Shown: piece by piece, positions 37,573-48,331 of the stretch
How positions within the stretch are numbered: the stretch's first letter is position 1
Layout: every line of letters begins with the position of its first letter
Assembly: GCA_033816765.1 (NCBI GenBank)
Contig: CM066291.1
Location: 1,302,001 to 1,366,000 of the forward strand
Direction of reading: 5' to 3'
From: Nothopassalora personata
Lineage: Eukaryota; Ascomycota; Dothideomycetes; Mycosphaerellales; Mycosphaerellaceae
DNA length: 64,000 nt
Translations under genes and position numbers: made by a program
Notes under the pieces: model-generated
Databases searched by the model: none
Told to the model about the DNA's origin: nothing
Seen by the model: the letters and a program-made list of their open reading frames with translations, nothing else

Positions 37573-39051
37573 ATGAAGTACCTCTACACCGCAGCAGCGC
37601 TGCTCGCAGCCACTGTTTCCGCCGACCTGTGCTCCCACGGAAGCACCGACGACAATGGAAACTACTACTGCCAGTGTGTCAAGGCCATCACCTACACAGG
37701 CGTCGGTGGCGAGGGCTCTTACAACAAGGTCACCAAGATGGACAATGGAGCATGCTCCAGCTCGCCGGTTGGATACAAAGGCACATTGGCGCCGTTCGAC
37801 GAGGAAGTCTCGCTGCATTTCCGTGGACCACTCAAGCTTAAGCAGTTCGCTTTCTACGTACCTGACACGGCTGCTGCTTCCTCCAACAAGGAGAAGAGGA
37901 ACGCTGGCCGCCGCAGTACCGTTGAAAGGCGACATGCCCACGGACACGCACATGCTCACCTGCACCACGCTCGTGATGCCGAGAAGCGCGCTCCAGCACT
38001 CGGTGATATGGTCACTGCAGTCATTGATGGCGTGACCCAGACATGGAAGAATACTTACAATGGTGGTGCCAACGCCAACCAAAACTCGGTCGCAACGGCT
38101 CCAAGCTACGGTAGTGCATCCACTGGCGGCGCCAGTAATGAGAAAGTCTCGGCCGCAGCAGCTCCAAGCTACGGTAGTGCATCCACTGGCAGCGCCGCCG
38201 CTCCTCCCAGCTACAACAGCGGATCGTCCTCCAAGACATCCTCAACATCGACCCGGCCAACAGCTTCCCCGTCCAGCGACGATGACGATGACTCGAGCAG
38301 CAACAGCACGTGCTGGACTCGCAAAGGTTACTACAACGCTGAGCAGGCCCAGTCTGAAGGCATTGTCTTCCTCAATCATGAGGGTGGCTCTGGCTCCGGT
38401 GTCTTCGACTACAGCTTCGGCAACTCGCTCTCCTACGCCAGCGCCGATGGCAAGTGTGGTGCTTCTGCTCCTACCACTCTTGAGAACTGCCAGCTTTCCT
38501 CCGGCACCGAAGTCGTCATCATGACTGATGACAAGTGCGGCAACGACGACAGCTGCGGCTACTACCGTGACGGCACGGTCGCCTACCACGGATTCGACGG
38601 CGCAAGCAAGGCTTTCTTGTTTGAGTTCAGCATGCCAGACGATGGCACAACCACCGCCAGCAAGTACGACCCAACCAACATGCCCGCCATCTGGCTCCTC
38701 AACGCCCAGATCCCACGTACTCTCCAATACGGTAACGCCAGCTGCTCATGTTGGACCACTGGTTGCGGTGAATTCGATATTTTCGAGGTCCTCGCACCAG
38801 GTGATAAGCGCTGCAAGTCGACTCTTCATGGCAACAAAGCTGGTGGCGACAGCGACTACTTTGAACGCCCAGTCGACAAGACCATCAAGGCTGTTCTTCT
38901 TCTCTACAATGACAACTTCCACATCAAGATCCTGGACGACAGCACTGACTTTGGCTCGAATCTCGATGAAAGCTTCGTCAACGACATTGTCGCGGACACC
39001 ATGGCCGACAGCGTGGAGTCCTCCGTGTCAGTCTTCAAGCTGGGCAGTTAA
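37573..39051 (+). CDS. TOS1: Tos1-family cell-wall protein (DUF2403/DUF2401)
   Basis: An intronless 492-aa secreted protein. It has a signal peptide (MKYLYTAAALLAATVSA), then the Cys-rich N-terminal domain (DLCSHGSTDDNGNYYCQC ... VTKMDNGACSS, about 18-100; DUF2403), a His-rich stretch (HAHGHAHAHLHH), a Ser/Thr/Gly/Ala low-complexity linker with two near-identical APSYGSASTG repeats, and the C-terminal catalytic-like domain (about 250-490; DUF2401). That domain contains GEFDIFE, which resembles the ExDxxE active site of GH16 glucan-active enzymes, and many paired cysteines. Fungal Tos1 proteins are wall-associated and implicated in beta-1,3-glucan binding or cleavage. No GPI signal is visible at the C-terminus (ends VSVFKLGS), so it is probably soluble or wall-trapped. 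Confidence 0.92.
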   Translation: MKYLYTAAALLAATVSADLCSHGSTDDNGNYYCQCVKAITYTGVGGEGSYNKVTKMDNGACSSSPVGYKGTLAPFDEEVSLHFRGPLKLKQFAFYVPDTAAASSNKEKRNAGRRSTVERRHAHGHAHAHLHHARDAEKRAPALGDMVTAVIDGVTQTWKNTYNGGANANQNSVATAPSYGSASTGGASNEKVSAAAAPSYGSASTGSAAAPPSYNSGSSSKTSSTSTRPTASPSSDDDDDSSSNSTCWTRKGYYNAEQAQSEGIVFLNHEGGSGSGVFDYSFGNSLSYASADGKCGASAPTTLENCQLSSGTEVVIMTDDKCGNDDSCGYYRDGTVAYHGFDGASKAFLFEFSMPDDGTTTASKYDPTNMPAIWLLNAQIPRTLQYGNASCSCWTTGCGEFDIFEVLAPGDKRCKSTLHGNKAGGDSDYFERPVDKTIKAVLLLYNDNFHIKILDDSTDFGSNLDESFVNDIVADTMADSVESSVSVFKLGS

Positions 39052-39729
39052 ACGACATACACGATATAGCTGTCGTAGCATAAGGGATGCGAGCAGCCTT
39101 GGAGTTTGGCGTCGTTGAATACCACTAGGCCATGGCCTGCAGTTGCGAGCTCATCAGAATCGTGTTTGCAGGCTTTGCCTCTGCTCTTGAGAGATGTGTG
39201 CTCTTGCATTTTTGCCGCTTGTTGGGTAAATGCGTTCGCCACTTGGCACTTGAAGCAAGCCTGAATTACTACAGTGCCTGTATGTACATACATCATGACC
39301 AGACGCCCGCGCGAGAACCACTTTCAGGTCGTCTACGATGCTAGTATAACTATGGCGACTGTTGGGAGGTGGGGCGCGTCGATGAGTACACGGATAGGCG
39401 GTAGAGAATTGTTATCGTTCACGCGATGTCTTGTCTCTCATCTTTCATCCTTTTGATGGAATCTCTTCAAGCTTCGTCGTGCTAGTTACATCTTACGAGC
39501 TTTGCTGGCATAAGCAATCGCCAAGCGCTTCGTTTCGCATTGTCTCGCTCAATAACAAGGCTGTCGCTCTGACCTGCTGGTGTGCCCAGTCTCCGTGTGG
39601 AGTGTCATCATGCGCGTCAGGCTCTCCGGTCCTTCGTCGTCTCCTGTAGTACCGGTCTTCTTCGATAGTCATCATCTTCTTCAGTAGTCTTCATCATCTC
39701 CCGTCGTCGTCTTCGTCTTCGTCTCTGCC
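39052..39729. other. Convergent intergenic region
   Basis: Between the ends of TOS1 and the next minus-strand gene. Contains a CGTCTTCGTCTTCGTC-type pyrimidine tract at about 39700-39725. No gene seen. Confidence 0.5.
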
Positions 39730-40549
39730 TTAAGCCCGAGTCCTCATCTTGTGCACCATCACTTCTACCTCTCCACAGCCCTTGACCACGAGTCGAAATG
39801 CCTTGCGTCCATTCTCTCTCACTCTGTGCTCGACCTCGAAGTCGTTCATGGCAATTCGTCCTGCCACACACAAGTCGCGTTAGTCAAACTCGGCAATCAC
39901 GTGCTAGTGCCTCAGCCCCTGAAACCACGGGGGGAGTTGGAGTACACCACGCGCGCACACGTTAGTACATCCATACCTGGATCCTTCATCGCAATCTCAG
40001 AAGCATACAGCTCCTGCTCAGCAGCGGCATTCGCATTCGCCTCATTCCTGTACGTCCCCTTGACTCTCGTCCACTCGTAGCTCTTCGTCTCGGCCTCGTC
40101 CTCCGATGCTTCGCGGCGGTGGATGGAGTAGAGGTACAGGTCGTCCGAGTCCGTGGTGAGCGGGTCCTGCACCTCCGCGAGGAGGTCGCTCATGTTGACC
40201 ATGATGAGCGATTTGCCGTTCTTGATCTCGGCGCGGCACACCGAGTCCTGCAGGTACTTGATGCGGGCTGGCGAGAGGCTCGTGCTTGGGAAGTGCACGC
40301 TCTTGCGGATCGCCTCCGCGCGCTCTTCGGTGATGACGGGGGCGTCATCGGCGGCGGCGGCGGCGGCGGTGTGCTCCGTTGGAGCGGTCTTGGTGCTGGA
40401 ATGGGGTTGTCAGCGGGTTGGATTTGGAGAGGCGCGTGGTGCCAAGGTCAGTTTCAGGGGCTAGGGGAGTGTCTGGATCGCTGGAGAAGGCACTGGATCC
40501 TCATGGCTACGTACCGGAACGCAGGGTGAATGGTGGACTCGTCGCGCAT
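39730..40549 (-). CDS. Protein of unknown function, 194 aa (three exons)
   Basis: Exons 40549..40515, 40395..39977 and 39860..39730 splice in frame (introns 119 and 116 nt, GTACGT...TTCCAG and GTATGG...GGCAG), ending MRTRA-stop. The product is small and charged: MRDESTIHPAFR, an Ala/Thr linker (EHTAAAAAADDAPV), then a compact alpha/beta-looking region (FPSTSLSPARIKYLQD, ...KNGKSLIMVNMSDLLAE, ...RKAFRLVVKGCGEVEVMVHK). No signal peptide or membrane segment. The frame continues upstream of the ATG through RPSLVPVA, which could be the end of a mitochondrial presequence encoded by an unseen 5' exon, but no upstream ATG is evident. I do not recognise the family. The three-exon structure with consistent frames supports a real gene. 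Confidence 0.68.
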
Positions 40550-41705
40550 TGCGACGGGGACGAGGGACGGGCGGGAGAAGTTGCGGACTAGGCGGTGTTG
40601 TGGTCTACAGATACAATCAGTGTTGCTCAGCAAGAAGCTTCGTGTGTGTCCAGTCCAGTATGGTCCAGAGCAGCAAGCGTACAGTCCAGGTTGGCGTCCA
40701 GAGGCGGCGGCGTTGCGTGTCCAGTCGTGTTGGTGTTGGTGGTGGTGATGTCGAAAAATGGTGGCAGCGCGTGAGGCGAAGCTGTTCAACGGCTTTCGCT
40801 CACATAAAACACTAGCGTGGGAAACGTGCAAACGCCGGGCAAGGATGTCGCGAGAATCATACAACAGCTCTGGACTGAACATATCCCCTACCGAGCAAAA
40901 GGACGTCAGCCATATCTGGTACGTGGTATCATTTGGGGGTCGATGTAGATAGTGAAGCGCGGCGCCTCGTGCATAGCGTATCTCGAGTACACCATAGTGT
41001 CTCCGGTGCTGCTCGATACCTTGTGACTTTGATACACCTCCTGAACTTAGTTCGTCACTCAATGCGAGTCGACAAGACGCAGAGGTCTCCAGCAGTGGCA
41101 GAAGTTCATTGATACCTTCATATTACCCCTATTCACCCACTCGACCTCGTGACCTTGGGGAGTACAAAGGGCTGACGCCAAGTCGTGCACCGGCTTCACC
41201 TCGAGCGCTTCTCCCTCAGACTCTGCATGTCCTCGTCATCAAGTCCCCCAAGACGCAAAAGAGCCAAATGGTGGCAAAAACTTCGCCACCAACACCACCT
41301 CTTCAACCCCTTGCACCCACCCCAGGACTCGACCTCCCAACCTCCAGAAGACTGACAAAAAGAAGACCTACTGAAGTCATCAGTAGGACAAGAAACGGGC
41401 CTGCTCATTGAAGAGCTGAACAACCTAATTTCTCCAGTCGGACAGGATACTTTATATGATCGCTTGATATAGTGTTTGCGCAGAGCGTTTCCTGCGGGTT
41501 GCTCGGCTAGAATGGTCAATCACATCTTCTGGTGGAGACGAGATCGACCAAGCTGTTTGCTTGATTATGCAAGCAGGAAGTTTGTGGCGGAATATATAGG
41601 TCAAAAAGGGTTCACCCGAGGTGCGGCCGGTGGTGGCATGTGAATGAAGCACTTTGGGCTTCGCTTGATTTCGTCAGGCCAACATTCTCGCAGGTTGCAA
41701 GCACC
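40550..41705. other. Intergenic, no gene seen
   Basis: About 1.15 kb upstream of the 194-aa gene and downstream of the broken HET gene. Its promoter lies here. Short frames at 41109-41519 on both strands show no domain. Confidence 0.45.
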
Positions 41706-43508
41706 TCATGTGGCGGACCATGGATTGTGCCAGAGAGTGTCGTGGAGCTCAGTGGCTGTCGTGATGATGATGGCATCTATATCGGGCACATCGGGTGACG
41801 GTCCATCTTCTGTTCGCCAGGTGTTGGATTCCAATAGCTCCTGGTCAGCCCAGTCTTCAAGATGAAGATTGTGCGGTGTGCGGACAGGGTTTATTCTTAC
41901 TACCTGCGACGATGGACCGAAAGCTTTGGCTCGGATATCCGATATCTCGTCTTCCGTCGTCCTCGTGGTCATGCCTTCCAGCAGCGACCAAATCCTCTTC
42001 ATTTTTCTAGCGAGTCTATCTGCTTCAGTCAATGCCGCCCTCAGCATGTGTACGGTGAGTTCTGGTAGCTCTTCCATCACAGGTGTAGAACTTGCGAGTT
42101 CAGTGTCAGGAGTGTGCAAGCCGTGTCGGAAACCTGGTGTCGAGCTTTCGCCGCTAGAGCTCAGATTGCTTCACAGTCTGTAGTCCAATGTACTCGCTAC
42201 ATCGTCGGTGACGAATAGAAGCTCTTGTGGCACATCTAGTGAAAAGTACGGTTTCATTAGTGCTAAGAGAGGTACGAATGAGTCCTCCGAATGATCAGAG
42301 ATTGAAGCTCCAGCCTCGCGCACCATGGCATACTGGCTATCAGATGACAACTTTGATACGATAGCAGGCTTCTTGCCGACAACGCGGCAGTTGTCGCAAC
42401 ACTACAGTGGCTCATTGGGGTACTAAGGTGCACGTCTTCGGTGATAGATGGGATGCTTGCAGTACGCGTTGTCGCATTTGATGATAAGATCAGTGTAAAT
42501 GTTGCCATGGCAAAAGCCGCGCCGCTGCTCTGTTGATTTCCTCCACAGGAAGCAGACTGCCTCCAGCGGCCGAGATCTTGCGACGTCAGTACAGGTTCCC
42601 ACGGGCTGGGCTCGAAAGTTACTTGATGAATTTTGGGTGCTTGCACAATATCTTTGTGCTTCGCTGCATCGGTCTTCGATCTCAGCGCGACTTGTGCCTC
42701 GGTCGATGCATGCCATGCGATCTGTACACGGTGGCGCTGTATAGCATCCGTCCGACTGCGGCTTGGAAGATCGGAAGAGGAGATGACCGGAGGTGAGAAC
42801 AGACGAGGAAGGACGACAGAACTGCCTGGCGATGGTCCTAGCGGGTGTGAAATGAGCTCGTGCAGAACTGTAGCAGACCTTTTCCAAAGCCTCGACACCC
42901 AATCTCGCACATCGGTTTGTCGTATGGGCATTTGTGACCGAGCACTTTCCACTCGGATGCTAGGAAAACACCACGACGCCAGGAGCTAAGAGTTCCTGCA
43001 AGGTCCAGGTTCGTCTCAACCATTTACATTAAATCGAGCATGGCGCGTCGATGGTCGTTTGTGCTTCTGACGTCCTTGAGATAGGCATAGCAAAGTGTTT
43101 CATTCCTGTACCACTTAAACAGGGAATTTAGCGACTCCGGTAGCTCTGCGCTGTCCATTTTGTCTATGCAGGCGGTATCTATCCACAACCAGGTACATTT
43201 GAGGTTGAAGCCGATGGTTTTCGTGCCGGCTTTTGCAAGACTATGTCGTTCAGGGATGCAATAGCCTTGCAATATTCCTGTATCTTCTTGAAGCCCGTGG
43301 GCGGTAACTTGTCAAAGACCGCCTCGGAAGCCAAGCTGCGCCTGGCAGCGCATGGAGTGCCGCGCTTCAGATCTGCCCGTGGCTGGCTTCTGACATAGTG
43401 GTAGGTAGTTTCGTCCTCGCCCCATCTGTGAGATGCGATGGCGTAAGTCAGGAGATCATTCAACGCGAAGTCGGCGAATCGTAAAGTATGGATGCTGAGC
43501 AGCCGCAT
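41706..43508 (-). pseudogene. Broken HET-domain (heterokaryon incompatibility) gene
   Basis: From an ATG at 43508 the minus strand reads the hallmark opening of HET proteins: MRLLSIHTLRFADF, then YAIASHRWG. The next conserved block, WLWIDTACIDKMDSAELPES with LFKWYRNETLCYAYL, follows in another frame; the shift is at a four-A run (about 43231). The third block, TWTLQELLAP, is in yet another frame (shift near 43025), and a further shift occurs near 42965. Past that the frame is scrambled. A 137-codon open stretch at 41706-42119, preceded by an in-frame TGA, may be the old C-terminus. HET domains trigger cell death after fusion of unlike hyphae. No introns with plausible signals explain the shifts, so I call it a pseudogene. 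Confidence 0.7.
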
Positions 43509-44322
43509 TAGTGCAAAGGTTGCAAGAATGTCGTTTGATGAAGGCCACAAGTATCAAGAAGGTCAAGGATGAGGAATACACATCGATGCGAGAAGGTGCC
43601 GCAAGCCATGAGCCCGGAGGCGTTATCGACCCCCCCCCCCCCCCCCCCAACAGCAGGCACCGCCCTTCGAGACCTCAGTAACGCATCAAGGGCGAAGAAG
43701 CGTACCATTCCAACGATAGAACGGTTCATCCTCGAGCTACGTGCACCACCAGGGCACAGATCGATGTCAAGGTGGCCAACATCGTCCATACGACGAAACG
43801 CTATTCAGATCGAAGCTTCGCCAAGCTCGATATGCCAACAAGCTGCCTTACAGAACGCTTCGGGCTATTCAGAGGCATAGCGAAGGCGTAGAAAGTCCAC
43901 AATCGCTCCTGGTCATTGAGCATGTGCTTCGCGAGACACGTGCTTAATGTGGAAGCCGGCTCTGTATACATGGAAAAACGGATCGCTGCGCCGATCGGAC
44001 ATTGTGGAGGTACATAAACCAGATAGCCGAGGAAATCTCTCAGCGATCACAGTCAATCCAACAGGGCGACTGGTTCGTCCCAAGTCAATGCTTGGATGAA
44101 TTGGTGGGAATTCGAATTCTAGCTGCCCGTGCCTCCATTATGGCAGGGCTTTTTGGGAGCGGATTCGGCCAGCTCCGAGACTATTGGCGGCGAAAACGCT
44201 TTTTGCGTCGTCCATGTGCACAGTGCGAACCTCCAGCTGGAATCGGTGCAAGGTGTGGTTCGTGTTATTGTACATCCTGTTCAGCGATCGACTTTCAGCG
44301 AACGTGAGTGCGTCGGAATCCT
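43509..44322. other. Intergenic with homopolymer C run
   Basis: Between the HET relic start and the COQ6 stop. Apart from the 19-C run, only short frames without features are seen. Confidence 0.5.
43630..43648. repeat. Poly-C run (19 C)
   Basis: Nineteen consecutive C residues. Length may be unreliable in sequencing; it should not be used to infer a frame. Confidence 0.9.
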
Positions 44323-45978
44323 TCAACCAGAAGCAGCACCCATCAGCGCACCTTTCAATGGTCCCAATCTATTCACAAGATCCAGACCCAAGCTCCTACC
44401 CCAAACAACAGGTCCAGAGCTCGCCGAGTACAATTTCTGCAGCTTGTCCACCACGCCCAGCATAGCATTGTTCGCAGCCCATCTTTCAGCATTGTAATCA
44501 TCCAGACACCAGTTCGTACCGATATCCATGCCATGCTCAACACCTCTAGCAATGCACTTCGCCAGCGATTCTGCATCAGCAAGACCAAGGTTAAGACCTT
44601 GGCCGGCGAGGGGATGTACAGTGTGCGCGGCATCACCGATCAAGGCAACGCGGTGGCCAGTGTATGTATCTGCGTGGCGCATGCGGAGTGGGAAGGAGGC
44701 GATGCTGTTCTCTTGGATGCCGATGACTCGTGGGAGTGATGCTGGAAGACCTGTCTCTGTCGGGTTTGTGTTTGGTTCGCGCCATGCGAGCTCTTCAGCT
44801 GGATCAGCGGAGGGGTGGTCCATCAGGTACTTTAAATCCACGATCATCAGGCGGAAGGCGGCGTTGACCAGGACTGTGAAGATTGATGGTGGAAGTTGCT
44901 TCAGCTTGGTGGCGAGTGGCGCTGTGATGGACCAGACGAGACTTGCTTTGTCGTCTGGAAGTGGTAGGAGTGCAACAGGTCCGGTGGGCAAGAAGCGTTG
45001 ATATGCCGTGCGTAGTTCGTGCTCATCGAAGCTTCGGTCGAGCTGTAGTGTTGCGACAACGCCGTGCTGGCCATAGTCCCAGCCGTGACTTGGGATGTTC
45101 GCAAAAGATCGCACAGGACTGTTTGCACCATCCGCCCCAACAAGAAGCCTTGCAGCTATGTTCCGTCCACCAGGTAGACTAACGATCGGCCACTGCGACA
45201 GGTTCATAGAAGTCTCATCTTCTGGCTCTGGGCCAAGCTGTATCGACTCTACCCTCGTCTTGTCCAAAATCTCAACGTCTGTCGCACTCTGCCGTAGAGT
45301 GCTCAATAGTGCAGCAGTCAAGTTGGAGTTCTCACACATGGTCGCCACCGTCTTGAAGTCGTCCATCTCATACTTCCTCCTGCTCTCTGCTAATCTGCTG
45401 CCGGGTATCGCTTGTGCTATGCTGTCCAGTATACTTGACCCAGCTTTGTCTAACGGATCGAAGTGTATCTTACTGCCACTCACACCATCCCATACGTCCA
45501 TGCTGTGATACGGCTGTATTCGGGAATGGTTGATATGATCCCAAGCTCCATTTTGCTGCATGAAACGAATAGAAGATGGGGTAAGAGACGAGCATCGATT
45601 CGAATAGGTGAGAGAATCGTTCGGAGGGCGTGTGGAGGTGATATCTTGACCATCGATCAAAGCAATCTTCAAGTCCTTGGTCGATGGATTGGAGCGCAGT
45701 GCAGAGACCAGAGACAATCCAGCAGGACCACCTCCAATGCAGACCAGTTCGTAGAGCTCGGGGCTCTTTGCTGAGGAATTTGCTGTTGAGAAGACAGTCC
45801 GTCGTAGAGTTGGTGGCAGGGCCAGGATCTTGGCCATCGAGCTTCTGCTGAGTCCGGATGCCATGATGGCTGCCACGGGGGATGTTGCAATGGATCGTTT
45901 GGCTGCAATGTTTCGCTGTGGAGACAAGGTATTCTCGGAGACAGCTCCGAAGTGGCAGATTAGCACTACAGTATGCAC
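44323..45978 (-). CDS. COQ6: Ubiquinone biosynthesis FAD monooxygenase Coq6
   Basis: An intronless 551-aa frame. Coq6 hydroxylates the C5 position of the coenzyme Q ring on the matrix side of the mitochondrial inner membrane, within the CoQ synthome. Seen: a basic, Ser/Ala-rich presequence; the ADP-binding motif CIGGGPAGLSL (80-90); the mid-chain DG motif LLVGADGANSPVR; and the FAD ribityl motif ALIGDAAHTVHPLAGQGLNL (445-464), all hallmarks of UbiH/Coq6 flavin monooxygenases. The segment DSLTYSNRCSSLTPSSI is typical of Coq6. Two starts are possible: 45978 or the Met at residue 39 (45864, MASGLSRSSMAK); both give a mitochondrial-type N-terminus. Divergent from the DUF4336 gene with 219 bp between. 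Confidence 0.93.
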   Translation of the reverse strand: MHTVVLICHFGAVSENTLSPQRNIAAKRSIATSPVAAIMASGLSRSSMAKILALPPTLRRTVFSTANSSAKSPELYELVCIGGGPAGLSLVSALRSNPSTKDLKIALIDGQDITSTRPPNDSLTYSNRCSSLTPSSIRFMQQNGAWDHINHSRIQPYHSMDVWDGVSGSKIHFDPLDKAGSSILDSIAQAIPGSRLAESRRKYEMDDFKTVATMCENSNLTAALLSTLRQSATDVEILDKTRVESIQLGPEPEDETSMNLSQWPIVSLPGGRNIAARLLVGADGANSPVRSFANIPSHGWDYGQHGVVATLQLDRSFDEHELRTAYQRFLPTGPVALLPLPDDKASLVWSITAPLATKLKQLPPSIFTVLVNAAFRLMIVDLKYLMDHPSADPAEELAWREPNTNPTETGLPASLPRVIGIQENSIASFPLRMRHADTYTGHRVALIGDAAHTVHPLAGQGLNLGLADAESLAKCIARGVEHGMDIGTNWCLDDYNAERWAANNAMLGVVDKLQKLYSASSGPVVWGRSLGLDLVNRLGPLKGALMGAASG

Positions 45979-46197
45979 GTCAATAATGGTGACGTCTTGA
46001 CCCGACCGGCAACCAGGCTGTGATATTCTAAGCCAGACTCCTGCTCAGGACTAATCGCGTGAGACGTGTGGAATCCGTTGTGCTTCGCCTACTCTTCCAA
46101 GTCATAAGTATACCACCACTTCCTCTTCTCCTCGCACCCAAACACAGTCAACACCTCCACCTCTCATTCTCACTGCACCACCAACAGATCACCCACG
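45979..46197. promoter_or_regulatory. Shared divergent promoter, COQ6 / DUF4336 gene
   Basis: 219 bp between two start codons on opposite strands. CT-rich on the right half (CCACTTCCTCTTCTCC, CACCTCCACCTCTC), typical of fungal core promoters or leaders upstream of 46198. Confidence 0.45.
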
Positions 46198-47109
46198 ATG
46201 GCGTCCGGCGCGAGCAAGCTCATGCCCAGCGATCCGGAGAAGGTGATGGTCATACGACGCTTGACTCCAGACGTCGTTACCTTGAGCACACCCTTCCTCC
46301 GCTTCGGCAGAATCAAGATCGGCGGCAGAGGCACGCTCGTTCGTCTGCAGAGCGGATCGGTGGCCGTCTTCTCGCCCGTCGCCTTGACCGATACCGTCAA
46401 GAAAGAGACAGAGACCTTGGGTCAACTCAAGTACATTGTCGCTCCAGACCAAGAACACCACATCTCCCTCGAGAGCTGGCATAAAGTAAGTTGAGCCAAG
46501 TCGTAGGAAGCAGTCCAGCATTCGAACCTCCATCTACCTCCTCCACCATCACGGTCATCACTAATATATACCTCCCTATAGGCCTACCCCGAAGCCCTCC
46601 TCGTAGGCCCCGAAACGCTCCCGTCTCTCCGTGACAAGCAATCCTACTTCAAAATCCCCTTCACCCACCTCACCAAACCCAACACCCCCATATCCATCTC
46701 CCCCGAATTCGACTCCGAGTTCGACGTTGAATACGTCCACGCCCACCGCAACAAAGAGCTCGTCTTCAACCACCGCCCCTCCGAGACCCTGATCGAAGCA
46801 GACCTCCTCTTCAACCTCCCCGCAACCGAGCAGTTCAGCAAGTCAGGTGCATCACCCACGAGTGGCATATTGACTAAGATCTTCAATGGACTGCAGAATA
46901 CACGAGGAGAGGCAATCTGGCAGAAGAGGTTGCTGTGGTATACCCTCGCGGAGGACAAGAGGGCGATGAATGCCAGCATGGCGAGGATTGCAGCGTGGGA
47001 TTTCGACAGGATTGTGCCGTGTCACGGCGATGTTATTGAGCAAGGAGGTAAAGGGATCTTTGAAAAGGTTATGAGTTGGCACATTGAAGCGGCAAAGAAG
47101 CAGGGGTAG
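46198..47109 (+). CDS. DUF4336 protein, metallo-beta-lactamase-like (two exons)
   Basis: Exons 46198..46485 and 46582..47109 join across a 96-nt intron (GTAAGT...CTATAG) to give 271 aa. The pattern TPFLRFGRIKIGGRGTLVRL, YIVAPDQEHHISLESWHKAYP, VEYVHAHRNKELVFNHRPSETLIEADLLF and WDFDRIVPCHGDVIEQGG matches the DUF4336 family, which adopts a metallo-beta-lactamase-like fold: HH and CHGD correspond to parts of the metal site. The canonical HxHxDH signature is reduced (EHHISLES), so hydrolase activity is uncertain. No signal peptide. Substrate unknown. Confidence 0.86.
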
Positions 47110-47929
47110 ATGCAGCTCCAAAAAATGCGTTGGTGAGAAGAGGGAGAGTGGGAAACTTAGACCATTGGCTCGACGACGGCAGTAAGGATTGTACAGTACA
47201 GCATCAAGCAGAAGACGAAACCAGGTCCTACTCTAGGTAATGTGTATGATTGATCAACGGAATGATTGAATCAAGGGGGACGACGTGGTACAGCATCCAG
47301 ATGGAGATCCTCTGAAATGCATGAGACTCCTGTTCCAAGCATGCGAAACGACCATCCAGGGACACGGGCAATCAAACGGCGCCTTCCTCTGCAAACATGG
47401 CATCACACCTGCCAATATTCCATCATCACCACCATCCTCCATCAGCACCCGTAGTCTCACGTACAAAGAATCCCCGCCGACATCCAAAACACGATGATCG
47501 CAAGCTCATCCCACAACAACACCGCAGTTCCACCGAGGCTCGAAGATACGGCGATAGCTATGCATGTCCTTCCAACGAGCCAGGTCTGCGCGTACGCGTT
47601 TCGAGGTACAATATTAGGTTGTAGGAGGTAGTCTTCGACGTAACGGATGAAGGAAATTCAGATGCGGTTGATGATCAACATGCTGGCGAAGACTAAGAGC
47701 CAGGGTCCTAGATTGTCGATCGCGCTGGGGAGTTGGTGGGGGTTGGGACTGGGGTCCATAGTGTGTCTATTTATGGATGTAGGAGAGGGCAAATAGCGAT
47801 GAAACGAGGGGCTAAAGGATGATGGGGGGTTATACCTTGGATCTTGCTACTGATGGGTGCATGGTTGTGGTGTTTACTCTTTCTTTGTGATCGTTCGGTA
47901 TTTACAATACACCGTGCTGGAGTATGTTA
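47110..47929. other. Intergenic, edge of the transposon island
   Basis: Ordinary composition until about 47930, where AT content rises sharply. Besides a very small minus-strand frame (separate entry), no gene is seen. Confidence 0.5.
47658..47759 (-). CDS. Possible 33-aa single-span membrane peptide
   Basis: A minus-strand ATG gives 33 codons: a Pro-rich start (MDPSPNPHQLP) and one hydrophobic stretch (NLGPWLLVFASMLIINRI) ending in a basic residue and stop. Tiny tail-anchored subunits of this form exist in mitochondrial and ER complexes, but I cannot match it to one. It could equally be chance. Confidence 0.25.
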   Translation of the reverse strand: MDPSPNPHQLPSAIDNLGPWLLVFASMLIINRI

Positions 47930-48074
47930 TGGGCGGTGAATTGCTCCCATAGGGACAATGATGTCGTCTATTACTCCTACAGGGACTTATTTCCAAAGAT
48001 TACTTCTATAGGGACTTATGGGGATGCTAAATTACATACTAGAAGAATATATTATAGTAGCCTCTTTCTAAGGG

Positions 48075-48146
48075 TTATAATTGTACTACTATTGTTTAAA
48101 ATGCTCTTAGAGATTAGAAGAGCATCTTAAACAATAGTAATTATAG
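48075..48146. repeat. Imperfect inverted repeat (hairpin), about 28-bp arms
   Basis: The left arm (TACTATTGTTTAAAATGCTC at its core) and right arm (GAGCATCTTAAACAATAGTA) are near-perfect reverse complements around a loop of under ten bases; flanking TATAATT and AATTATA extend the match. Could be a relic of a small inverted-repeat transposon. Confidence 0.8.
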
Positions 48147-48265
48147 ACAACTAATATAGACTTATATTATACTAATAGACCCTATCTTACTACGTCTTAT
48201 ACTTGAAGTAAATAGGTTATACGTCCGTGCCGGTACATAAGCTAGTTATATAGCGGTCTTTCTTC

Positions 48266-48331
48266 TACCTTCCTAGACACAATTAAAATTAATGTATAAT
48301 ACGTGTCTTAATTATGTGTGTCTAGGAAGGT
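48266..48331. repeat. Imperfect inverted repeat (hairpin), about 22-bp arms
   Basis: TACCTTCCTAGACACAATTA on the left pairs with TAATTATGTGTGTCTAGGAA GGTA on the right, with a two-base slip; the centre is AT-rich. Possibly related in origin to the palindrome at 48075. Confidence 0.75.

Noticed and set aside
43569..43880. 103-codon plus-strand frame with a poly-Pro tract
   Set aside because: The proline run is the 19-C homopolymer; frame length depends on its uncertain size and no domain is present.
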